Source of the DNA: Sphingomonas sp.
GTDB taxonomy: Bacteria > Pseudomonadota > Alphaproteobacteria > Sphingomonadales > Sphingomonadaceae
Reading direction: 5' to 3'
Length of the DNA stretch: 6,854 bases
NCBI GenBank assembly: GCA_030824725.1
Contig: JAPJRE010000213.1
Coordinates: 1-6,854 of the forward strand
Shown: piece after piece, positions 1 through 6,129 of the stretch
Numbering within the stretch: position 1 is the first letter of the stretch
Layout: each line of letters begins with the position of its first letter
Position numbers and translations under genes: made by a program
The notes under the pieces: model-generated
The model's input: only the letters and a program-made list of their open reading frames with translations
The model's database searches: none
Told to the model about the DNA's origin: nothing

Positions 1-159
1 CTATTTATAAATGGGGTTCGAAGCATAAATGTGAGTTCATATGAGGCCTATAGCAACAGTATGGATTCCCAAGAAACTGTGATTTGCGCGGATGGGGTGA
101 CAACAAAAAATGCCTTCAGGCAAAAAATATTATGGGATCTATCAAGCAAGTATTTGTAA
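1..159 (+). CDS. possible 3' end of an unidentified AT-rich gene (partial)
   Basis: A plus-strand frame is open from the first base to a TAA at 157-159, giving 52 codons with no start of its own required. The translation has a mixed, protein-like composition and ends in ILWDLSSKYL. I do not recognise the family. The stretch is far more AT-rich (about 38% G+C over 1-180 by hand count) than the genes to its right and uses codons such as ATA, TTA, CTA and AGT that those genes largely avoid. If real, this gene converges on nuoD and could be horizontally acquired. An open frame this long can arise by chance in AT-rich DNA, and most of the gene would lie outside the window, so the call is tentative. 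Confidence 0.35.
   Translation, partial: LFINGVRSINVSSYEAYSNSMDSQETVICADGVTTKNAFRQKILWDLSSKYL
105..122 (-). terminator. weak candidate intrinsic terminator for the leftward nuoD transcript
   Basis: Read on the minus strand, a short inverted repeat TGCC-TGAA-GGCA (111-122) is followed directly by six T (complement of 105-110). The stem is only four or five base pairs, so it is weak. It lies about 240 bases beyond the nuoD stop and inside the possible converging plus-strand gene. A-runs flank both sides, so on the plus strand the same hairpin is not followed by T and would not terminate. Confidence 0.3.
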
Positions 160-365
160 CAATCTCATATTTGTTGCAGGTATGTCGTAATACAACGGGC
201 GGCAGCAGGGCGGCATGACGATGCGAGGTTCAGTGTTTTCCTGGCGGAGCGCCCACCTGCCTTCGAGAGGCTCCGAATCGCTTTTCGAGAGCGGTCATCA
301 GGGATGAAGCCCATCAGGCTCTCTGGCATCGCGCGAGCACGCGAGCAGTTGTTGGCGAAACACCA
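160..365. other. intergenic stretch, no gene seen
   Basis: These 206 bases lie between the possible converging 3' end on the left and the nuoD stop on the right. Composition shifts from AT-rich (160-195) to GC-rich. I find no convincing coding frame with a ribosome binding site, no RNA gene and no strong hairpin followed by a T-run. The only visible structure is a short direct repeat, TTCGAGAG, at 262-269 and 284-291. Confidence 0.5.
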
Positions 366-1610
366 TTAACGGTCGACCTCTCCGAATACGATGTCGATCG
401 AGCCCAGCACCGCAGTCACGTCTGCAAGCATATGGCCGGCGGTCATCATGTCCATCGCCTGGAGATGGCTGAACCCGGTGGGGCGGATCTTCACGCGATA
501 AGGCTTGTTGGTCCCGTCGCTGATCAGATAGACGCCGAACTCGCCCTTGGGCGCTTCCGTCGCGACATAGACTTCGCCAGCTGGCACGTGGAATCCCTCG
601 GTGAACAGCTTGAAGTGGTGGATCAAGGCCTCCATCGACTGCTTCATCTCGCCCCGGCGCGGCGGCGTGACTTTGCGGTCGAGCACGGCGACCGGCCCCT
701 CTGGCATGTCCCGGATGCACTGGTGCATGATCCGCGCGGACTGGCGGACCTCCTCGACGCGCACCATGATGCGGTCATAGCAATCGCCGCGGGTGCCGAC
801 GGGAATCTCGAAGTCCATGCGGCCGTACACGTCATAGGGTTGGGCACGGCGCAGGTCCCAGGGCACGCCGCTGGCGCGCAGGCACGGCCCCGAGAAGCCC
901 CAGCGGATCGCATCCTGCCGCGAGACGACGCCGATATCGACGTTACGCTGCTTGAAGATCCGGTTCTCGGCGAACAGCGCCACCGCATCCTCGAACAACG
1001 TCTTGAAGCGGTGATCGAGCCAGTGCGCGATGTCGGTGAGCAGCTTCAGGGGAACGTCCTGCCGAACACCGCCGGGGCGGAAATAATTGGCGTGCATGCG
1101 CGCGCCGGACGCGCGCTCGTAGAAGTTCATGCAGTCTTCGCGTAGCTCGAACAGCCAGAGGTTCGGGGTCATCGCCCCGACATCCATGATGTGGCTGCCG
1201 ATATTGAGCAGGTGGTTCTTGATCCGCGTCAGCTCGGCGAACAGGACGCGCAGATACTGGCCGCGGAGCGGCACTTCCAGGTCGAGCAGCTTCTCGATGG
1301 CGAGCACATAGGTGTGCTCCATGCACATGGGCGAGCAGTAATCGAGCCGGTCGAAATAGGGGATCGACTGGAGATAGGTCTTGTATTCGCAGAATTTTTC
1401 GGTGCCGCGATGGAGCAGCCCGACATGCGGGTCTACGCGCTCGACGATCTCGCCGTCGAGTTCGAGCACGAGGCGCAGCACGCCGTGCGCGGCCGGGTGC
1501 TGCGGCCCGAAATTCACGGTGAAGGTCTCGATCGTGTGATCGCGATAATGCTCGGGAGCGACGGAGTCCTCCTGATAAGGTGCCGGCGACGGACGTCTTT
1601 CTTCCACCAT
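366..1610 (-). CDS. nuoD: NADH-quinone oxidoreductase subunit D (NuoD), encoded away from other nuo genes
   Basis: NuoD is the 49-kDa subunit of respiratory complex I. It sits in the peripheral arm at the membrane surface and forms much of the quinone-binding pocket with NuoB. The protein is full length (414 aa) and ends in the usual DIVFGEVDR. Counting from the longer start at 1616 (add two to the numbering used here), the family landmarks are [11 protein letters not shown] with His44, LLHRGTEK at 67-74, RLDY with Tyr93, and MDVGAMTP with Asp145. His44, Tyr93 and Asp145 match quinone-pocket residues known from Thermus Nqo4 (His38, Tyr87, Asp139, from memory). I chose ATG 1610 because AGGAG (1618-1622) lies 7 bases upstream of it but only 1 base from ATG 1616. 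Normally nuoD lies between nuoC and nuoE; here it is last in a unit with two SDR genes. Several loops differ from the usual alphaproteobacterial sequence ([25 protein letters not shown]), which suggests a paralogue. Family assignment is very sure; its role as a true complex I subunit is less so. Confidence 0.96.
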   Translation of the reverse strand: MVEERRPSPAPYQEDSVAPEHYRDHTIETFTVNFGPQHPAAHGVLRLVLELDGEIVERVDPHVGLLHRGTEKFCEYKTYLQSIPYFDRLDYCSPMCMEHTYVLAIEKLLDLEVPLRGQYLRVLFAELTRIKNHLLNIGSHIMDVGAMTPNLWLFELREDCMNFYERASGARMHANYFRPGGVRQDVPLKLLTDIAHWLDHRFKTLFEDAVALFAENRIFKQRNVDIGVVSRQDAIRWGFSGPCLRASGVPWDLRRAQPYDVYGRMDFEIPVGTRGDCYDRIMVRVEEVRQSARIMHQCIRDMPEGPVAVLDRKVTPPRRGEMKQSMEALIHHFKLFTEGFHVPAGEVYVATEAPKGEFGVYLISDGTNKPYRVKIRPTGFSHLQAMDMMTAGHMLADVTAVLGSIDIVFGEVDR

Positions 1611-1617
1611 GTGCATA

Positions 1618-1622
1618 CTCCT
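1618..1622 (-). promoter_or_regulatory. ribosome binding site that decides the nuoD start
   Basis: AGGAG on the minus strand. It is 7 bases from the ATG at 1610 and 1 base from the in-frame ATG at 1616, so it supports the shorter NuoD (beginning MVEERR). Confidence 0.7.
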
Positions 1623-1650
1623 GTATGGGGACCGGCCTGCGATCCAATGT

Positions 1651-1676
1651 GCGCACGCCGGTGATTCCGGCTGCGC
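1651..1676 (-). other. strong bulged hairpin between the second SDR gene and nuoD
   Basis: On the minus strand the left arm GCGCA-GCCGG pairs with the right arm CCGGC-G-TGCGC. This gives 10 base pairs with a single bulged G and an AATCA loop. It begins two bases after the TGA of the upstream SDR gene. No T-run follows (the next bases are ACATTGG), so it is not a classical intrinsic terminator. It may protect the 3' end of the upstream mRNA, mark a processing site, or lower read-through into nuoD. Those roles are inference; the pairing is visible directly. Confidence 0.6.
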
Positions 1677-1678
1677 GG

Positions 1679-2692
1679 TCAGCGCGGCGGGGGCCGCGCG
1701 GCATCCTCTGCCTTCATCCGCGCGCGCACGCCGCCTTCGACCGCGCGGCCCTCTGGCATCGGCCGATGGACGTTGCCGGCGGTCGGCGGTTGCGGCGCGC
1801 CCTTGCGCATCTCGGCGCGGTGGATGTTGGCGGAGAGGCGCTCGGTAAGATCGGGGAACAGATGATGCGCGCTCGACGCCATCTGCGCCTTGGCACCAAC
1901 CGGGAGTTCCTCGCGTGGGTGGAGCGACACCCAGACCAGCGCGCGGACGACCTTCTCCGGGCCGTCCATCATCGCCATCCGGTCGGCGGTGCCGCTGTAA
2001 TTGGCCTCGTGCCGGAAGAAGGGGGTGTCGACCGCCCAGGGCATCACCGTCGCCACCCGGATGGTGCGGCCGCGACCGGCGTGGCGGATCTCCTCGTTAA
2101 GCGCACGGCCCAGCGCGAGGATGCCGGCCTTGGTCGACGCATAGGTGGCGTGATAGGCGAGGGGCACCTCGCTCTCCACCGATCCCATGTTGACCAGAGT
2201 CCCCTGGCCCTGCGCCACGAAGCGGCGGAGCGCAGCATGGCTGCCATAGAGCACGCCCTTCAAATTGACGTCCACGATCCGCGCTTGATCGGCCACCGGC
2301 ATCTCCCAGAACCGACCGTTGGCGCCCACCCCGGCGATGTTCATCCACACGTCGATCCGCCCGAAGCGGCGGGTGGCGGCTTCCGCCAGCGCTTCGATCT
2401 GTGCGGGATCGGAGACATCGGTGGGTACCACCAGCGCCTGCCCACCCGATGCGCGGACCCGTGCGGCCACTTCTTCAAGCGCATCGGCGCGGCGTGCGGC
2501 GAGGACGACATTGCCGTGCAGCTCGCCCACGCGCAGCGCCAGGCCACGACCAAAGCCGCTGGAGGCGCCGGTCACGACATAGGTTCGACCCGCGACGCGG
2601 TTCAGATCGTGCCGCGAGACATGGGTGGAGACGGCGCAGCCGGGCAATGCCATCCCCAGCAGCGACAGCGGCGCCAGCCTGCCGGCACGCAC
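1679..2692 (-). CDS. short-chain dehydrogenase/reductase with lipoprotein-like N-terminus
   Basis: An NAD(P)-dependent oxidoreductase of the classical SDR family, 337 aa, longer than the typical 250 because of N- and C-terminal extensions. Counting from the GTG start, the nucleotide-binding motif TGASSGFG is at 41-48. Arg67-Arg68 follow beta-strand 2 (a hint of NADPH preference), MNIAG replaces the usual NNAG at 117-121, and the catalytic tetrad is complete: Asn143, Ser171, Tyr184, Lys188. The substrate is unknown. The GTG at 2692 is chosen because GGAGG (2702-2706) lies 9 bases upstream and the preceding SDR gene stops only 4 bases away. From this start the N-terminus reads MRAGR, a hydrophobic stretch, then LPGC (Cys19), which resembles a lipoprotein signal peptide and lipobox. 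An ATG 13 codons further in would remove the signal but has no well-placed binding site. The gene is paralogous to the one before it, with a shared C-terminal pattern (VGAKAQ... FPDLTERL versus VGSQAK... APRLTDRI). Confidence 0.93.
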   Translation of the reverse strand: MRAGRLAPLSLLGMALPGCAVSTHVSRHDLNRVAGRTYVVTGASSGFGRGLALRVGELHGNVVLAARRADALEEVAARVRASGGQALVVPTDVSDPAQIEALAEAATRRFGRIDVWMNIAGVGANGRFWEMPVADQARIVDVNLKGVLYGSHAALRRFVAQGQGTLVNMGSVESEVPLAYHATYASTKAGILALGRALNEEIRHAGRGRTIRVATVMPWAVDTPFFRHEANYSGTADRMAMMDGPEKVVRALVWVSLHPREELPVGAKAQMASSAHHLFPDLTERLSANIHRAEMRKGAPQPPTAGNVHRPMPEGRAVEGGVRARMKAEDAARPPPR

Positions 2693-2696
2693 CGTC

Positions 2697-3824
2697 TCAA
2701 GCCTCCACGGTGAGGGCGACTTCGGCGACACCGAAGCTGCGGTCTGCCTGCGGTGCCGGCCTGTCCTGCTCCGACACGGGCGGTGCCGCAGGTCCATAAG
2801 TGGCGCCGGCGCCGCCACGGCGGGCCAGGGCGACAGCAAGCGTACCGATGCCCAGGATTGCCGCCGCCGTCAGCGCGGGGCGCTTGGTCGCCTTCACATA
2901 GAGGCTGCCGCCGCGCAGCCAGTGCGGCTCGTGGGTGCCGCGCTCGTGACCGCCATAGCCAGCCTCGTACAGCGCCCGTTCGTGGTCGCCATTGGCCTTG
3001 CGCGTGCGCGACTGCTGGCCGGTATACATCAGGACTTCCATGATCCGGTCGGTCAGCCGCGGCGCCACGGCGCCCATCATCGCGGCGAACTTCGCCTGGC
3101 TGCCGACGAACATGTCGCGCTTCGGGTACGCCGCGCACCACAGGATCGCCTCCGCCACGGCCTCGGGCGGGTAGATCATGCCGCGATGCACCGGCTGCAT
3201 CGGCATGTAGTTGCCGGCATGCTCGTTATACGGTGTGTCGATGCGGCCGGGATGGATCAGCGAGATCGACATCGGCCAGCCTTCGCTCTCGACCTCCTGC
3301 CGCAGCGATCCGGTAAAGCCGTGCACCGCGAACTTGGCCGAGGCATAGCTGCTCTGCACCGCCGGCGCCTTGTCGCCGAAGAAGCTGCCGATATTGACGA
3401 TCGCGCCCGGCGCGTCGCGGTCGCGATAGTGGCGCACCGCCGCGAGCGATCCGTGGACCGTGCCCCAATAGACGATGTCGAACATGCGGTGCCAATCGTC
3501 CATCGGCACGTCCCACAATCGACCAAAGATCGAGATGCCGGCATTGTTGACCCAGGTGTCGAACCCGCCGAATTCACGGACGGCGGTCTCGACCACCCGC
3601 GCGATATCCGCTTCGCGCCCGACATCGCAGACCACATGGGCGGCCCGCCCACCTTCCTCGCGGATGGTGTGCACCAGGTTTTCCAGCGCAGCACCGTTCC
3701 GCGCGGCCACCACCACTGCGGCGCCTGCCTTCGCGGCCATGCGCGCCGTGACCAGGCCGATCCCGCTGCTGGCGCCGGTGATGACCATCGTCTGCTCGGC
3801 AAGCGGCTTCAACTTGGGGGTCAT
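2697..3824 (-). CDS. short-chain dehydrogenase/reductase with C-terminal membrane helix
   Basis: A 375-aa SDR-family oxidoreductase. The cofactor motif TGASSGIG is at 16-23, NNAG at 93-96, catalytic Ser147, and YASAK with Tyr160 and Lys164. The Asn that normally completes the tetrad (in a DVN-x-x-G motif) is Val118 here: DIVYWG, against DVNLKG in the neighbouring paralogue. After the catalytic domain comes a charged stretch (about 270-312) and then a hydrophobic segment at about 316-334 (TAAAILGIGTLAVALARR), which could anchor the protein to the inner membrane, followed by a Pro-rich tail. The ATG start is supported by AGGAG (3832-3836), 7 bases upstream. It is the first gene of the leftward unit, downstream of a candidate promoter and four bases ahead of its paralogue. 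The substrate cannot be told from sequence; related long SDRs are usually annotated only by family. Confidence 0.94.
   Translation of the reverse strand: MTPKLKPLAEQTMVITGASSGIGLVTARMAAKAGAAVVVAARNGAALENLVHTIREEGGRAAHVVCDVGREADIARVVETAVREFGGFDTWVNNAGISIFGRLWDVPMDDWHRMFDIVYWGTVHGSLAAVRHYRDRDAPGAIVNIGSFFGDKAPAVQSSYASAKFAVHGFTGSLRQEVESEGWPMSISLIHPGRIDTPYNEHAGNYMPMQPVHRGMIYPPEAVAEAILWCAAYPKRDMFVGSQAKFAAMMGAVAPRLTDRIMEVLMYTGQQSRTRKANGDHERALYEAGYGGHERGTHEPHWLRGGSLYVKATKRPALTAAAILGIGTLAVALARRGGAGATYGPAAPPVSEQDRPAPQADRSFGVAEVALTVEA
2702..2706 (-). promoter_or_regulatory. ribosome binding site for the GTG-started SDR gene
   Basis: A perfect GGAGG on the minus strand, 9 bases upstream of GTG 2692. It lies inside the last codons of the preceding SDR gene. 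It fixes the start that includes the lipoprotein-like signal. Confidence 0.7.
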
Positions 3825-3859
3825 GCCAAGGCTCCTGATGTGTGTTATTTAAATAGTTG

Positions 3860-3889
3860 ATATTATTGATTTTAACATTGAAGGTCCAA
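3860..3889 (-). promoter_or_regulatory. candidate sigma-70-type promoter for the SDR-SDR-nuoD unit
   Basis: On the minus strand TTGGAC (complement of 3884-3889) is separated by 18 bases from TAATAT (complement of 3860-3865). Both are close to the housekeeping consensus. Transcription would begin near 3852, leaving a leader of roughly 28 bases before the ATG at 3824. The box sits in a sharply AT-rich patch (about 3838-3885) within GC-rich DNA. A 10-base palindrome, TATTTAAATA (3846-3855), overlaps the predicted start and could be an operator, though AT-rich DNA makes such palindromes easily. Confidence 0.5.
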
Positions 3890-4069
3890 CGAAGGGCGGG
3901 AGCAAGAGTTCACAAGATCTCCGTGAAAAGAAGCGTGGACGCCGGTCCTGTATTCGTGCGCCAGCACCGCGATGCTGCCCATTGGCATGCTGCTGAAGGC
4001 AGGCGCGTATTCGCCCTCGCATCGGTATTTGCAGGGGGGGCGATGGAATCGACGGAGCCGCGCTGGCGG
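3890..4069. other. intergenic stretch between the two leftward units
   Basis: This is the upstream part of the 245-base gap that also holds the candidate promoter. I see no supported gene. Past the dehydrogenase stop, reading leftwards, there is a modest hairpin CAGCAT-CGCG-GTGCTG (3962-3977) with no T-run after it, so no convincing intrinsic terminator is visible for the upstream unit. A factor-dependent terminator or read-through remains possible. Confidence 0.5.
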
Positions 4070-5122
4070 TTACATGCACAGGCCGACGAAGGTGGCGCCG
4101 GTCCGGGTCTTGTCCTTCGCCGTCTCGAACGCTTCGTTGATCCGCTCCAGCGGGAAGCGGTGGCTGATCAGCTTCTGGGTCTGCAACTTGCCGCGCGCGA
4201 GGAGTTCGATCATTTCGGCCTGCTCTGCATAGAGATCGTGGAAGGCGAAGCTGGCGCTTGGGATCAATGTGATCTCTGACATCTGGATGCGCTGCCATTC
4301 GAGCGGGATGGCGATGTCTCCTGCATCGAACCCACCGACGATGACGACCTTCCCACCCCGCCGCACCAGCCGTGTCGCGAGCGGCAGGGTCTGCGGCATG
4401 GTTTCGCCGCCCGAGCATTCGAAGACGATGTCCGCGCCGCGCCCATCGGTCATCGCCAGGATCGCGTCCTCGGCCGCGCCCTTCTCGGGCGGCACCACCT
4501 CATCGGCGCCGAGGTCCTGCGCCAGCGCGCGGGCATGGGGCACGGGATCGATCGACAGCACGTCGGCGCCGCTGGCCTTGGCGAGCATCAGTTGCCCGAG
4601 GCCGATCGGCCCCGCGCCGATGATCGCGACCTTGGCGTTGATCGTCAGGCCGGAGAGATGCTGCGCGTGCAGGCAGACGGCATAGGTATCGAGCAGTGCC
4701 GCGTCGTCAAAACCGATCGCGGCAGGCAGCTTGTGCATCTTGTGCTGGGGGCCGATCACGAACTCGGCATAGGCACGCGAGACGCTGGCGCGGCGGGTGG
4801 GATAGAGATCGGGGCAACGGTTGTACTGCTGCACCCGACACCAGTCGCAATGGCCGCAGCCGAGCACGGACTCGATCAGCACCCGGTCGCCGGGCCGGAC
4901 GCGGGTTACGTCGGCGCCGACTTCCACCACCTCGCCGGCGAGTTCGTGGCCCATGATGCAGCAGCGCAGATGCTGGTCGGGCTTCTCCCAGTGCCGCAGG
5001 TCGGTTCCGCAGATCCCGGCCATCCGCACTCGCGTCTTCACCCAGTCCGCGGCGGGCAAGGTGGGCTCTTCCACCTCCACGACGGTGAAGCGTCCGTCAG
5101 CGGTCTTCAGCGCGGCTTTCAT
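4070..5122 (-). CDS. zinc-dependent medium-chain alcohol dehydrogenase
   Basis: A 350-aa cytosolic member of the medium-chain dehydrogenase family (sorbitol/threonine dehydrogenase-like), expected to oxidise an alcohol to a ketone or aldehyde with NAD+. The GroES-like N-terminal domain carries the catalytic zinc ligands Cys38 (GICGTD) and His59-Glu60 (GHE). The structural zinc lobe has Cys89, Cys92, Cys95 and Cys103. The Rossmann domain starts at GAGPIG (169-174), and Asp192 at the end of the second strand points to NAD+ rather than NADP+. At the site where sorbitol dehydrogenase relatives have Glu-Pro, this protein has Asp145-Thr146, so substrate class should not be copied from them. The ATG overlaps the stop of the patatin gene by 4 bases (ATGA) with GGAGA (5130-5134) 7 bases upstream, so translation is probably coupled. 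It is the last gene of its unit. Confidence 0.95.
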   Translation of the reverse strand: MKAALKTADGRFTVVEVEEPTLPAADWVKTRVRMAGICGTDLRHWEKPDQHLRCCIMGHELAGEVVEVGADVTRVRPGDRVLIESVLGCGHCDWCRVQQYNRCPDLYPTRRASVSRAYAEFVIGPQHKMHKLPAAIGFDDAALLDTYAVCLHAQHLSGLTINAKVAIIGAGPIGLGQLMLAKASGADVLSIDPVPHARALAQDLGADEVVPPEKGAAEDAILAMTDGRGADIVFECSGGETMPQTLPLATRLVRRGGKVVIVGGFDAGDIAIPLEWQRIQMSEITLIPSASFAFHDLYAEQAEMIELLARGKLQTQKLISHRFPLERINEAFETAKDKTRTGATFVGLCM

Positions 5123-6129
5123 GGTGCGTTCTCCGAGTGGCCGGGGGCGAGGTGGAGTCCTTCGGCGCCTACCTGCAGCGTGCCGGTCGAGAGGCGGCGG
5201 ACGAGGTGTGCAGCGTCGCGGAGCCCGCGTTCCCAGCGCTGCCGCACGGAGGCAGGCGAGAAATCCATCGCCTTGCCCGCCACCTCGCGCCCCTGATCGG
5301 CATAGAGCAGTTGCGCCAGCGTGACCGAGCAGCCGCGAAAGGCGGGATCGGTGGCATATTGCGCCTGCCAGCGCGCGATCGTGCGTCGCGTCTGGCTGGC
5401 GAAGGTCAGATCCTGCGCGCGTGCCGCCATGGCGCCCAGCGTATCGGGCCGGCCGCTGCGCATCGGCAGCAGGTCCACCGCGATGCAGAGTGTCGGACGC
5501 GACGAGGGTGTCGACAGCGCCGGATCGAGCGGCAGGTTGCTCGCGAGGCCGCCATCGACATAGAGTCGCCCGTCCACCTGCACGGCGGGAAAGGCTGGTG
5601 GCAGGGCGGCACTCGCGCGGATATGCTCGGCGCCGATCCTGCGATCGCCGGTGTCGAACGCGACCTCCGCTCCGGTTTCGAGATCGACCGAGACGGCGGT
5701 GAATCGCGGCGTGCCGTCGTTCAATCGCGCGAAATCGACGCTGGACTCCAGCGTCGCCGCGAGAGGACTTGAATCGTAAAGCGCGGGCGTAGGGGCGGCA
5801 AACATCGCCGTGCCCAAGGGCCCGAACATCCCGGGCCGTCCGCCGAGCAGCGTGGCGCTGGTCTCGATCGTCCTCCGCCAGCTCTCAGGCCAGGCTTGCC
5901 ACCAGTCGAAGCCGTCCGATCGCCAGAAGGCGGCGAGCTTCGCCACTGCGACATCCGGTGCGTTGCCGGCGAAGATCGCGCCGTTGATCGCCCCGGCCGA
6001 GGTGCCGATGATCCACTCCGGTGCGATGCCGCCCTCGTGCAGCGCCTGAATGACTCCCGCCTGATAGGCGCCCAGCGCGTTGCCGCCGGCCAGCACCAGC
6101 ACGATGCGGAGATCGTCCCTCGCCCTCAA
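5119..6129 (-). CDS. patatin-like phospholipase / acyl hydrolase
   Basis: A serine acyl hydrolase of the patatin family (336 aa), which uses a Ser-Asp dyad to cleave acyl esters, commonly of phospholipids. Counting from the chosen TTG start, the oxyanion-hole loop is AGGNALGAYQAG at 14-25, the nucleophile elbow GTSAGAIN has Ser44, and the catalytic Asp192 is in the DGGLASNLP motif at 192-200. No signal peptide is seen, so a cytosolic or membrane-peripheral role is likely. The frame stays open upstream to 6513, but that extension is Arg/Ala/Pro-rich low-complexity sequence lying over the hydrolase gene in another frame, so it is rejected. The TTG at 6129 overlaps the upstream TGA as TTGA and gives a normal N-terminus just before the first beta-strand (RIVLVLAGG). 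A GTG at 6102 would cut into that strand. The ribosome binding site is weak, consistent with coupling. Family assignment is sure, the exact start is less so. Confidence 0.92.
   Translation of the reverse strand: MRARDDLRIVLVLAGGNALGAYQAGVIQALHEGGIAPEWIIGTSAGAINGAIFAGNAPDVAVAKLAAFWRSDGFDWWQAWPESWRRTIETSATLLGGRPGMFGPLGTAMFAAPTPALYDSSPLAATLESSVDFARLNDGTPRFTAVSVDLETGAEVAFDTGDRRIGAEHIRASAALPPAFPAVQVDGRLYVDGGLASNLPLDPALSTPSSRPTLCIAVDLLPMRSGRPDTLGAMAARAQDLTFASQTRRTIARWQAQYATDPAFRGCSVTLAQLLYADQGREVAGKAMDFSPASVRQRWERGLRDAAHLVRRLSTGTLQVGAEGLHLAPGHSENAP

Noticed and set aside
262..291. Two copies of TTCGAGAG 22 bases apart
   Set aside because: Only eight bases, two copies, no link to a gene start or mobile element end; easily chance.
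1580..2713. Long plus-strand open frame opposite the second SDR gene
   Set aside because: It runs antisense to a gene with complete SDR motifs, is Arg/His/Ala-rich with no recognisable domain, and is expected from GC-rich codon use on the other strand.
2693..2839. N-terminal extension of the second SDR up to an ATG at 2839
   Set aside because: The extra 49 residues overlap the end of the preceding SDR gene, are Arg/Pro-rich, and have no family likeness; GGAGG before GTG 2692 gives a better start.
2625..3860. Long plus-strand open frame opposite the first SDR gene
   Set aside because: Same reason: low-complexity translation without domains, antisense to a clear SDR gene with a good ribosome binding site.
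3962..3977. Hairpin downstream of the alcohol dehydrogenase as a terminator
   Set aside because: The stem is six base pairs including a wobble and no T-run follows, so it does not meet the pattern of an intrinsic terminator.
3849..4418. Minus-strand open frame crossing the intergenic gap and the dehydrogenase 3' part
   Set aside because: It overlaps the alcohol dehydrogenase in a different frame and has no recognisable motif; only its tail lies in the gap.
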